Assembly (NCBI RefSeq): GCF_029855125.1
Contig: NZ_CP123229.1
Coordinates: 1,178,001-1,242,000 of the forward strand
Direction: 5' to 3'
Length of the DNA stretch: 64,000 nt
From: Methylocapsa sp. D3K7
GTDB taxonomy: Bacteria; Pseudomonadota; Alphaproteobacteria; Rhizobiales; Beijerinckiaceae
Positions 40,725-48,521 of the stretch are shown here, piece after piece. Position 1 is the stretch's first letter. Each line of letters opens with the position of its first letter. The position numbers and the translations under genes are program-made. The notes beneath the pieces are model-generated. The model was not told the origin of the DNA. It did no database searches and saw only the letters and a program-made list of their open reading frames with translations.

Positions 40725-42328
40725 AAAACCTGTCGGGATCTTCCGGTCTCAACCGTTACAGGCCCGGGTTGTTTTGGCGCGCTGAAACTTTCGGCAGACT
40801 GTTTGAATATCTGTTGGGAGTTCCCCTGACGCGCCACACAAGACGGCCGGCAACAAAAAACGTCATGAGCACAAAAATGGATGCGTCAGGGATTTTACGT
40901 CCACGGGAGGATCGTGAAGAAAAGCCAGAGTTACGATCTGTACTGACCGAGAAAGCCTATGATCAGAATCCTTTCTACACATCTTTTGATAATACTTACC
41001 TTAAGCATCAGAATGCAATCGAATCCAATGCCAGGACCTATCCGCGGCGGCTGCCGGTCGCACTGAAGACGGGCCGCGGCATCCTCGTCACGGACACCGA
41101 AGGCCGCGAATATATCGACTGCCTTTCAGGGGCTGGCACGCTCGCCCTTGGCCATAACCATCCCGTCGTCGTGGAGGCTATCCGCAAGGCCCTGGAAGAT
41201 GAAGTGCCGTTTCAAACGCTTGACCTTCCAACTCCAGTCAAGGAACGGTTCATCGGCGAATTGTTCGCGACCCTTCCTGCGGATTTTTCGGCGGATGCTA
41301 AAATTCAGTTCTGCGGCCCCTCGGGAGCCGATGCGGTCGAGGCGGCAATCAAACTCGTCAAGACAGCGACGGGACGGCGGGGCCTGCTGAGTTTTCACGG
41401 CTCGTATCATGGGATGACGATTGGAGCTCTCAGCCTCACCGGCGACATCACGGCGAAAGCTGCCATATCCGGACTTTTACCGGAAGTCCAATTCCTCCCC
41501 TACCCTTCAGACTACCGCTGCCCATTCGGCATTGGCGGAGACTCGGGGCAGCAAGCCATTGCTCATTATATTGAGACGCTACTGGATGACCCTAGTAGTG
41601 GTATCCCGGCGCCAGCAGCGATGATCCTTGAAGTGGTTCAGGGTGAGGGCGGTATAAATCCCGCACCCTGCGTGTGGTTGCGGAAGATCCGCGACCTGAC
41701 CAAGCGTCTTGGAATTGTTCTTATCGTGGATGAAGTCCAGACGGGCCTCGGACGCACTGGTAGCCTCTTTGCATTCCAACGCGCCGGCATAACGCCCGAC
41801 GTCGTCGTACTCTCCAAGGCGATCGGTGGAGGTCAGCCTCTCGCGGTCATCGTTTACCATCGCGACCTCGACCTCTGGAAACCAGGCGCGCACGCCGGCA
41901 CATTTCGCGGCAATCAATTCGGATTTGCGGCTGGAGCCGCGACCATTCGGCACATTCGCCTCAACAGACTGGATCAACACGCCGAGAGCATGGGAAATCG
42001 TCTGATGCATGAGCTCGCCCGGATCGCGTCGACTACGCCCTCGCTTGGCGATGTGCGCGGTCGGGGGCTGATGATCGGCGTCGAAGTTATTGATCCAGAT
42101 GGCAAGAGGCGTGGATTCGAGCCTCCCCCACCCTGCCCGGAAATGGCTCGAAGGATTCAACTCAACTGCCTCCGGCATGGCTTAATCTTGGAACTCGCGG
42201 GCAGGTCCGGAAGCGTCATCAGGTTTTTGCCGCCCTTGATAGTCACCGGCGACCAGATTGATGAGATCGCAAACCGTTTTGAGAGGGCCGTGCAGACATC
42301 GGAATCGCAGAGAACAACAGTTGAATAG
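40721..42328 (+). CDS. Diaminobutyrate-2-oxoglutarate aminotransferase (PvdH/EctB-like)
   Basis: 535 residues, class III PLP aminotransferase. Visible features: LGHNHP early, [12 protein letters not shown] (PLP phosphate region), FHGSYHGMT, the [12 protein letters not shown] stretch with the cofactor-binding Asp, and the catalytic Lys in [10 protein letters not shown]. It is expected to convert aspartate semialdehyde plus glutamate to L-2,4-diaminobutyrate, matching the Dab-type A domain in NRPS1 and possibly the last A domain of NRPS3. Its ATG overlaps the glycosyltransferase stop (ATGA). The protein is longer than PvdH-type relatives by a basic N-terminal extension of about 48 residues; an internal ATG at 40865 would give a more typical length. 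Confidence 0.88.
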   Translation: MKNLSGSSGLNRYRPGLFWRAETFGRLFEYLLGVPLTRHTRRPATKNVMSTKMDASGILRPREDREEKPELRSVLTEKAYDQNPFYTSFDNTYLKHQNAIESNARTYPRRLPVALKTGRGILVTDTEGREYIDCLSGAGTLALGHNHPVVVEAIRKALEDEVPFQTLDLPTPVKERFIGELFATLPADFSADAKIQFCGPSGADAVEAAIKLVKTATGRRGLLSFHGSYHGMTIGALSLTGDITAKAAISGLLPEVQFLPYPSDYRCPFGIGGDSGQQAIAHYIETLLDDPSSGIPAPAAMILEVVQGEGGINPAPCVWLRKIRDLTKRLGIVLIVDEVQTGLGRTGSLFAFQRAGITPDVVVLSKAIGGGQPLAVIVYHRDLDLWKPGAHAGTFRGNQFGFAAGAATIRHIRLNRLDQHAESMGNRLMHELARIASTTPSLGDVRGRGLMIGVEVIDPDGKRRGFEPPPPCPEMARRIQLNCLRHGLILELAGRSGSVIRFLPPLIVTGDQIDEIANRFERAVQTSESQRTTVE

Positions 42329-42414
42329 CCCGTGTACTTGATGCGCGTCTCATTCAGACGGGCATCAAGCGTTGGAAGAAAATGCCATCAGCCGCTAGCA
42401 AAGGACATCGAACC

Positions 42415-42663
42415 ATGGCTTGGGAAGAAGACGAAACAGCAACCTATATCGTCGTCGTCAATCATGAAGAGCAATATTCGATCTGGCTGGACTACAAGGA
42501 AATCCCGAATGGCTGGCGCGCCGTTGGAAAGGGCGGCCCAAAAGCAGAATGTCTTGCCTATATCAACGAAGTCTGGACCGACATGCGTCCATTGAGCCTG
42601 CGCAAACAGATGGAAGAGGCGGCACAGGCCGCGCAGAAAGCTGGTGAAACGCCAGTACAGTGA
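42415..42663 (+). CDS. MbtH-like protein
   Basis: 82 residues with the family core: N-H-E-E-Q-Y-S-I-W, then I-P-x-G-W-x-x-V-G, then the W-T-D-x-R-P-x-S-L ending. MbtH-like proteins bind NRPS adenylation domains and are needed for their folding or activity, so this one probably serves the three synthetases. I place the start at ATG 42415, preceded by AAAGGA eight nt upstream; an ATG at 42382 would add 11 unconserved residues. It follows the aminotransferase by about 86 nt and is probably co-transcribed. Confidence 0.93.
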   Translation: MAWEEDETATYIVVVNHEEQYSIWLDYKEIPNGWRAVGKGGPKAECLAYINEVWTDMRPLSLRKQMEEAAQAAQKAGETPVQ

Positions 42664-42941
42664 AGACGTCTCGTTGTTCTCTCGGCGTCCCGGAGTTCAC
42701 GCCGCGCGATCGGCGGGGAAACCCCACGGTATTCAAAATATTTGTCCAAACTTGCCCAGCATGTCGGGTTCACCGCCTCTCATCCGTTTTAGTCGAATAA
42801 GAAGGCTAGTCAATTTTGGATGGCGCGCGTGTGTTGGTACCGCCCAATGGGTCGTTATCGCATTCGTGCAATGCCAGCTTCTCTTTGACTAGCACCCTCT
42901 TAAAAACGCCAAAGCCTCACCGGGTGAACGAGAGATTGTTG

Positions 42942-43649
42942 ATGAAACGCTACCAAATCGAAAATCGCTGCAAGATTCTCACTTTCGTTGGAACCTTCGC
43001 GATGTCATGGGCGCTGCAGAACCCCGCCCATGCGCACGAGGACCGCCTCGTCACGGCCTCAACTGGGAAGGTCCAGCTGTCGGTTGGATTCCATATCGAA
43101 CCGGCGTTGTTTGGCACCACCAATGCGAACGACACTTTCCTCTACACCTACGACAAACCCTGTACGGATGTCGGCGGCACCGATCCGGAGGATTTCGTCG
43201 GCGCACCGATCGACGTCAATGGGAGCAATGGCGACACCGTCAACCTCAAAGTCGAGGTTCTCATCTTGAGCAAGGAAAAGCCCTATATTCCTGGCCATTC
43301 TGGCAATCCGCAGATTCTAGCGAGCAAGAAAATTACCGACATTTCACCCTTGCAAGAGAACAGCGATACGACCGGGCTGTACAATAGTTGGTTCGTTCCG
43401 TCACAACCCGCCGGAGGCCCCGCCAGCGGCCTTCTCCCCAGCGGCACCAATGCCGGAAATGCCTATGGCTTTCACATCTACGGAACCGTTCACGCGGGGG
43501 CCAACAGCTATCAATGCGCAGGAACTGCAAGCCCGCTGCCAATCGCCGCCAGAGACGCGACAATCGATGAATATTTCGTTTGCGGCAAAGGGACAAGGAC
43601 CCCAGGAGATGGTCATAGTTGCGTCGAAATTCCCCAGAAGGCGCCTTGA
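42942..43649 (+). CDS. Secreted four-cysteine protein, paralogue 1
   Basis: 235 residues of unknown function. A signal peptide is evident: charged start, hydrophobic core (LTFVGTFAMSWAL), and AHA cleavage site, so the mature protein would begin with His (HEDRL). Four cysteines remain (in KPCTD, YQCAG, FVCGK, HSCVE), enough for two disulfides. It is clearly homologous to the 46403-47119 protein (shared VGFH(I/V)EPA, DTVNLKVE, YNSWF, AYGFH, YFVCG). The ATG is preceded by GAGAG; the longer reading frame upstream lacks support. It ends just before a strong hairpin and then the ABC exporter, inside the siderophore island, so a periplasmic role in metal or siderophore handling is likely but unproven. 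Confidence 0.75.
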   Translation: MKRYQIENRCKILTFVGTFAMSWALQNPAHAHEDRLVTASTGKVQLSVGFHIEPALFGTTNANDTFLYTYDKPCTDVGGTDPEDFVGAPIDVNGSNGDTVNLKVEVLILSKEKPYIPGHSGNPQILASKKITDISPLQENSDTTGLYNSWFVPSQPAGGPASGLLPSGTNAGNAYGFHIYGTVHAGANSYQCAGTASPLPIAARDATIDEYFVCGKGTRTPGDGHSCVEIPQKAP

Positions 43650-43689
43650 GACGTTTGTCTCGCGCCAGTCGCAAAGAGCAGCTAGACCA

Positions 43690-43727
43690 ATCGCGAGGAC
43701 GGACCGCTCCAGGTCCGTCCTCGCGAT
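43690..43727 (+). terminator. 16-bp perfect hairpin
   Basis: Arms 43690-43705 and 43712-43727 pair perfectly (ATCGCGAGGACGGACC with its complement) around a six-base loop. The downstream T-run is weak (TTTC), so it may be a terminator, attenuator or mRNA-stabilising structure between the secreted protein and the ABC exporter. Confidence 0.6.
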
Positions 43728-43797
43728 TTCGGTATCCAGGGAACGCATATCAGGATGGCACGATTGCGATTGAAGCAGCGCTGCAATTGGAGCGAGG

Positions 43798-45504
43798 ATG
43801 GTTGAGTTCTTACCAGCAGCTTTAATGCCATTGTTTGGGACCTTCGGCAGGCTGCCGGGTGTGTCACAGCGTGCTTTCCTTGGGTCCGTCTTCTTCGGCC
43901 TTGCCGCCGGAGGCAGCAGCACCGGCCTGCTGATGCTCATTAACGACACTCTGGCAAGGGGGCAACGAGCGGGAACGGTATCCCTTGCCGCCTTCCTTGG
44001 CCTTTGCCTGCTCATGCTCGTGGCGGGCGTCGTTTCCGAAGTTCTGATTCTACGCCTGACCCAGAACAATCTCTTCGATTTACGCCTCTGGATCAGCCGC
44101 CGGATCCTCTCCGCGCCGCTCTCGCAGCTGCAATCTTGCGGCGCCCCCCGCCTCATGGCAGCGTTGACGGACGACATCTCAAGTGTCGCGCATGCGCACC
44201 AGGCGCTACCCGTGCTTTTCATCGAGGGTTCGATCGCGCTGGGCGGTTTGATCTATGTCGGTTCCCTGTCTCCCGCTTTGCTGGTGATCCTTCTGCTTTT
44301 GCTTGCCGTTGGTCTGAGTATCTTTTTTGTCACCCAGCGCTGGTCTTTACATTGGGTCCGCCTCGCGCGAGACGCCGATGATGCTTTATTCGGGCATTTT
44401 CGGGCATTAACCGAAGGTTGCAAGGAGCTGAAGATGAATGCCCGCCGCCGGGGGGCGTTTCTGGACGAGGAACTCAGCGTTACGGCCAACATAATCCGGA
44501 CTCGTTTCAACACGGGCCTAACGATCTTCATTGTGGGAGCGCATGCCAGCAAACTCTTGTTTTTTATAGCCATCGGCCTCGCTCTTTTTGTTCCTCCCCT
44601 GTTTCAAAACTCTCCGGCGGACACCGTAACCGGATGGACTCTGTCGATCCTTTTCATCATGGGGCCAATCTCGACCATCGTAAATACGATTCCAGCCCTA
44701 GGGCAAGGATTGGTCGCGCTCCGCAAACTCGAGGCACTTGGCTTCTCAATGTCCGAGGAGCCGCTCATCGGAAATGAAGACAAATCTTCAGTAGCGCCCG
44801 TGGTACCCGGGGTCCTCGAACTTTCAGGAGTCCGTTATAGCTATCGATCAGAAACCGAACGATCTGAGTTCACGCTTGGCCCTCTTGATCTACGGATCGA
44901 ACCAGGAGAACTGATTTTTATGACCGGTGGCAACGGTAGCGGCAAGACAACGTTTGCATTTCTTCTTCTTGGCCTGTTTGTCGCAGATAAAGGAGAAATC
45001 AGACTGAATGGCAACCCAATAGCTGGGAATCAATGGGATGTGTTCCGCCAGAATTTCGCGGTGGTCTTTGCCAACGCTTTCAACTTCGATTCGTTGCTTG
45101 GCTATCATGACGCGAACTCACTCGCGCGTGCCGGCAATTTTCTCAAAGAATTTCAGCTGGACCACAAACTAACTATAAAGGATGGATGTTTTTCGACCGT
45201 CGATTTGTCCCGTGGCCAACGCAAAAGACTGGCGCTATTGACCGCTTTTATCGAGGACCGGCCGTTCTATCTTTTTGACGAGTGGGCGGCAGAACAGGAC
45301 CCTATCTTCCGGGAAATTTTTTACACGAAAATACTTTCTCAACTTAAGGCGCGTGGCAAAACGGTCATCGTAATAACCCACGATGAACGTTATTATCCCG
45401 TTGCCGACCGTTTGCTTCGGCTCGATTCCGGAAAAATCGAGGAGACGCCGGTACATGGTTCGACCCCGTCCAGCGGAAGCATACGCCGGGTTTCCTGCTC
45501 ATAG
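43798..45504 (+). CDS. PvdE/SyrD-like peptide-siderophore ABC exporter
   Basis: 568 residues with fused membrane and ATPase parts. About six hydrophobic helices occupy residues 20-310. The nucleotide-binding domain follows, with Walker A GGNGSGKTT, a signature variant LSRGQRKRLAL, Walker B plus the family-specific FDEWAAEQDP, and the switch His in VITHDE. This arrangement is that of cyclic-peptide exporters such as PvdE and SyrD, which move NRPS products or precursors across the inner membrane. GGAG lies six nt before the ATG. In pyoverdine pathways this step precedes periplasmic deacylation by PvdQ, which also has a counterpart here. Confidence 0.9.
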   Translation: MVEFLPAALMPLFGTFGRLPGVSQRAFLGSVFFGLAAGGSSTGLLMLINDTLARGQRAGTVSLAAFLGLCLLMLVAGVVSEVLILRLTQNNLFDLRLWISRRILSAPLSQLQSCGAPRLMAALTDDISSVAHAHQALPVLFIEGSIALGGLIYVGSLSPALLVILLLLLAVGLSIFFVTQRWSLHWVRLARDADDALFGHFRALTEGCKELKMNARRRGAFLDEELSVTANIIRTRFNTGLTIFIVGAHASKLLFFIAIGLALFVPPLFQNSPADTVTGWTLSILFIMGPISTIVNTIPALGQGLVALRKLEALGFSMSEEPLIGNEDKSSVAPVVPGVLELSGVRYSYRSETERSEFTLGPLDLRIEPGELIFMTGGNGSGKTTFAFLLLGLFVADKGEIRLNGNPIAGNQWDVFRQNFAVVFANAFNFDSLLGYHDANSLARAGNFLKEFQLDHKLTIKDGCFSTVDLSRGQRKRLALLTAFIEDRPFYLFDEWAAEQDPIFREIFYTKILSQLKARGKTVIVITHDERYYPVADRLLRLDSGKIEETPVHGSTPSSGSIRRVSCS

Positions 45505-45522
45505 GTTGGAGGGGCATATACC

Positions 45523-46059
45523 TTGAAACCATCGCGGTTCCTTCTATCAAGACGGCAGGTGTTGATCCGTTCAATGGTGCTCGCCACTCTCCTGCAAGCG
45601 CTTTCGACAAGCTTGCGCGCGGAAGTTCGCGTCACGGGCGAGGCGGATGCGGTTAAGATCGAAGCAAACGATACGTCAGTCGAAGAACTGCTAATCAAGC
45701 TCAGCAACATTTATGGTGTGCGGTACAGCTCCTCAGCGGATCTTAGCCGTTCCGTCTCCGGCGCGTTCGACGGGCCGCTTCAACAGGCCATCTCGCGGGT
45801 GCTCTTGCTGCAGGGATACAATTTCAGCATCGAAACAACATCGAACATCATCGAGGTCAGCGTATATGGCAAAGATGCGTTGCACGGCAACAGCGTCGGA
45901 TCCGCTGCTTCCGCCGTGACCGCACCTTCGAGGCATGTTTCGAATTCGTCCCGTCATGCACTCTCAATACGCGCGGTAGGGCATGGGAAACTCGGACTAG
46001 TGGCGCGCATAAATCATCCACATTCGGCTGGTGCCCATCGTTTGCAGGTGCCGGATTGA
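45523..46059 (+). CDS. Free-standing STN-domain secreted protein
   Basis: 178 residues. A signal peptide (basic start, then VLIRSMVLATLLQAL, LRA cleavage) is followed by a region (about 35-115) typical of the secretin/TonB short N-terminal (STN) domain: SVEELLIKLSNIYGV, then SVSGAFDGPLQQAISRVL, then NFSIETTSNIIEVS. STN domains normally sit at the N terminus of TonB receptors and pass a signal to an inner-membrane anti-sigma factor. Here the receptor in the same island lacks one, so this protein could supply it in trans. The C-terminal 60 residues are low-complexity. TTG start, with GGAGGGG upstream; 18 nt after the exporter gene. Confidence 0.7.
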   Translation: MKPSRFLLSRRQVLIRSMVLATLLQALSTSLRAEVRVTGEADAVKIEANDTSVEELLIKLSNIYGVRYSSSADLSRSVSGAFDGPLQQAISRVLLLQGYNFSIETTSNIIEVSVYGKDALHGNSVGSAASAVTAPSRHVSNSSRHALSIRAVGHGKLGLVARINHPHSAGAHRLQVPD

Positions 46060-46402
46060 TCGGTATTTTTTCTATTATAGAAGCAACAACTGCTTTCCGC
46101 ATTTCCGCAGCCACAAGGCGTTAGCCTCCATCTTGCTTTCATCGCCCCGCCAGGATCTTTGGCCGGGCGGAACGAATTTTTGTTCTTAAACATGGCGGAT
46201 TTTTCCGGCCCCGAACGTCTCACCTCTTAATAGCAAAGTTACCGTCGTAACGCGGGCCAACTTTTTCAAATTTTGCACGCCTAGGTGGATGGACCACCGG
46301 ATGTGCGAGTCGAGATTCGCGATCACGTTGCGAATGGGGGCCCGGCCTGCTTCCGGGTTACACAGGGGACGATTCCCCAGACTTATATGTGGAGGAAACG
46401 AT
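46060..46402. other. Intergenic region with hairpin and leader
   Basis: About 340 bp between the STN gene and the second secreted paralogue. It contains a terminator-like hairpin (46143-46169), AT-rich sequence from about 46180 to 46275 that may hold a promoter, and the strong GGAGG ribosome site of the next gene at 46391-46395. No gene is evident. Confidence 0.4.
46143..46169 (+). terminator. Candidate terminator after exporter/STN genes
   Basis: Arms CGCCCCGCCA and TGGCCGGGCG pair with one mismatch around GGATCTT, and a T-run (ATTTTTG) follows after six bases. It would end the rightward transcript beyond the STN gene. Confidence 0.4.
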
Positions 46403-47119
46403 ATGAAAATCCGACGGCAGCTTATGGCTGCCACCGCCCTAGCCGTGTCAATCGCCTTTGTAGTCCCGGCCTTCGCCCATGAGAGCCGCACTTTGCCACC
46501 TGTTTTCGCGCTGGGCAGCAATATCCGGCTGACGGTCGGATTCCACGTCGAACCCGCTTTTGAAGACAGCTTCAATGCCGTCGACGTCATCCTTTATAGC
46601 TACGACGGTGCCTGCGCAGACCCCACGGATTTCTGGGGAAACCCCCTCGACACCAGCGCTGGGGATACCGTGAATTTGAAGGTCGAGGCATTGTATTTGA
46701 AAAATCAGACGCCCCCGACCGGGCCCGGAGGCAACGTTGCTCCCGCCGGAATTCTAAAGACGCTTGCTATTACCGATGCCTCCCCGCTGAAGCAAGCCTT
46801 CGGCAATCCCGGCACCTATAACAGCTGGTTCAGGCCAACCCATCCCGGCAATACAACAACGGGAGGGGCTTATGGCTTCCACGTTAAAGGTACCGTCAGT
46901 GCCGCCGCCAGCACCTACCAATGCGAAGGCGACCCGGCACCCCATTCGCTTGCTGCAAGAACGGTCAGCATCGATTCTTATTTTGTATGCGGCAATGGGT
47001 CGTTGAACCCGCCACACTCTTTTAACTGCGTCGCAGCGATTCAACCTTTCCCCGGCAATGTGAAAGACGGCTATGAGCCAGACAAATCCTTCGGCAGCGG
47101 CAGCGGCCATGGCTGGTAA
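46403..47119 (+). CDS. Secreted four-cysteine protein, paralogue 2
   Basis: 238 residues; start fixed by GGAGGAAACGAT directly upstream. Signal peptide MKIRRQLMAATALAV...VPAFA, cleavage leaving His at the mature N terminus (HESRT). Four cysteines match those of the 42942-43649 paralogue, as do VGFHVEPA, GDTVNLKVE, YNSWFRP, AYGFHVKGT and YFVCGNG. It ends in a Gly/Ser/His-rich tail (GSGSGHGW). Function unknown. Both copies lie in the siderophore island, one on each side of the exporter, and this one converges on the PepSY/receptor operon. A mature N-terminal His plus further conserved His raises the possibility of copper or other metal binding, as in CopC or histidine-brace proteins, but no fold assignment is possible from reading alone. 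Confidence 0.75.
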   Translation: MKIRRQLMAATALAVSIAFVVPAFAHESRTLPPVFALGSNIRLTVGFHVEPAFEDSFNAVDVILYSYDGACADPTDFWGNPLDTSAGDTVNLKVEALYLKNQTPPTGPGGNVAPAGILKTLAITDASPLKQAFGNPGTYNSWFRPTHPGNTTTGGAYGFHVKGTVSAAASTYQCEGDPAPHSLAARTVSIDSYFVCGNGSLNPPHSFNCVAAIQPFPGNVKDGYEPDKSFGSGSGHGW

Positions 47120-47140
47120 GCACTAACTCAATAAGGCATT

Positions 47141-47164
47141 CTGGGCAGGAGAATACCTGCCCAG
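47141..47164. terminator. Bidirectional terminator between convergent genes
   Basis: A perfect nine-base-pair stem (CTGGGCAGG with CCTGCCCAG) around AGAATA lies between the convergent ends of the second secreted protein and the PepSY gene. Neither side has a strong T-run. Confidence 0.5.
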
Positions 47165-47240
47165 AGGCCAACAGGCCACGGTAGCGCATCAACAGAAAAA
47201 ATGAAGGCCCAATTCTGCCGGAATATAGGTCGCGCGAGCC

Positions 47241-48518
47241 CTACCGGGCGATATTTGATGTCCCGGAACGGCTCTTCCAGCACCCCCTGACGAAGGCCAA
47301 CGCCGCGAAGCGCTTGCCAGGGGCGCCCACGTCGCCCCGCCGCGAAGCGGAAAATTTTCGCGCACCGCGTTTTTTCCACCAGATATAAATTCCGGTGCAA
47401 GACAGCATGGTGATGGCGAGCCCAAGCACGCTTACAAAAATGCGGTAAGGCATGCCGAAGACATTCGCTTCGTGCAAGGCGTAGAGCCAGCTTGTGACCG
47501 TATTGCCCGCGTATTGCCCGCTCGGTAAGATCAGCTGCCGCAACTCACCCGAATCGGCGTCGAACAAAATTTCCGTGTTGCCGCGCCGGTCCTGTATGTC
47601 GCGGCCACCACGCACCTTGTAGCTGTAGAGTCCCTTTCCCGAGTCAAAGGAGAACCCCATCGGGCGCTCGACCGTGAAGCCGTGGATCTCCGCTTGCTTG
47701 GCCATCAGCCGCTCACCGGCCGAAAGCGCGGCGCGCCAATCGAGACGCGGGGTCTCATTGGGCCGAGGAAGATCGGGCAGCCCCGTTCCGGCAGGCCGGT
47801 AGTCGAGAATCGCCTGCGTGACCCAGCTATAAACCGTGTCCGTCAGATTCATGTAGACGCTCGACCAGGCGAAGATGAGCAGCATTGCCCACAGCCACAA
47901 GCCGCCGGCGCGGTGCAGATCGAAATTGATCCGGAAGGCGCCCGCCCTCCATTTGACGAGCCAGGCGGGTTTCCAATGCCGCCAAAAGTTGCCGATGCCA
48001 GCTGGCAGCGTGAGATAGACTCCGATGAAGCAATCCAGCGTCCAAACCAACGCAACGATGCCCATGATCCAGAAACCGGTGAGGCCGAGCGCCAATTTGA
48101 AGTGCAGGCTATAGATGAACGGCATCAGATTGATCCAGCCTTGCGAGAGATCCCCCCAGGCGCGGCGGCCAAGCTCGTCGCCAGTATAAGGATCGAGGAA
48201 AAGCTGGTTGAAGCCGAGCGTGTTGTCTCCAGTTTCGGACCCCTCGCGCGGGATGATCGTCACAAGCACCTGATCCGGCTCGGCGAAGGAGACCGAATAG
48301 ACCTGCCCCTTCGGGACCAAGGCCTCGGCGCGCAAGGCAAGCGCCGCCGCGTCGAGCGGTACCGCGCCCGGTTTTGGCGCGGCATAGAGCTGCGGGCTGA
48401 TCAGCCGCTCCAGCTCGCTGTTGAAGGCGAGCAGGCTGCCAGTGATTCCAACGACGATAAGGAAGCCCGCCATCAGCAGTCCCGCCCAGCGATGGAGGAA
48501 CACCCAAAAGCGGCGCAT
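47241..48518 (-). CDS. PepSY-associated inner-membrane protein (FoxB/PiuB-like)
   Basis: 425 residues with about four membrane helices: near residue 10-32 (HRWAGLLMAGFLIVVGITGS), 140-165, 205-225 and 365-388. Conserved His residues occur near them (LHRWAGL, SLHFKLALGL, DLHRAGGLW, ALHEANVFG) and can bind haem. This is the PepSY-TM family found beside ferric-siderophore receptors (FoxB, PiuB, FegB), believed to reduce or help release iron from the siderophore. It starts three nt after the receptor stop, so the two are translated together. The basic C-terminal tail lies in the cytoplasm. Confidence 0.88.
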   Translation of the reverse strand: MRRFWVFLHRWAGLLMAGFLIVVGITGSLLAFNSELERLISPQLYAAPKPGAVPLDAAALALRAEALVPKGQVYSVSFAEPDQVLVTIIPREGSETGDNTLGFNQLFLDPYTGDELGRRAWGDLSQGWINLMPFIYSLHFKLALGLTGFWIMGIVALVWTLDCFIGVYLTLPAGIGNFWRHWKPAWLVKWRAGAFRINFDLHRAGGLWLWAMLLIFAWSSVYMNLTDTVYSWVTQAILDYRPAGTGLPDLPRPNETPRLDWRAALSAGERLMAKQAEIHGFTVERPMGFSFDSGKGLYSYKVRGGRDIQDRRGNTEILFDADSGELRQLILPSGQYAGNTVTSWLYALHEANVFGMPYRIFVSVLGLAITMLSCTGIYIWWKKRGARKFSASRRGDVGAPGKRFAALAFVRGCWKSRSGTSNIAR

Positions 48519-48521
48519 AGG

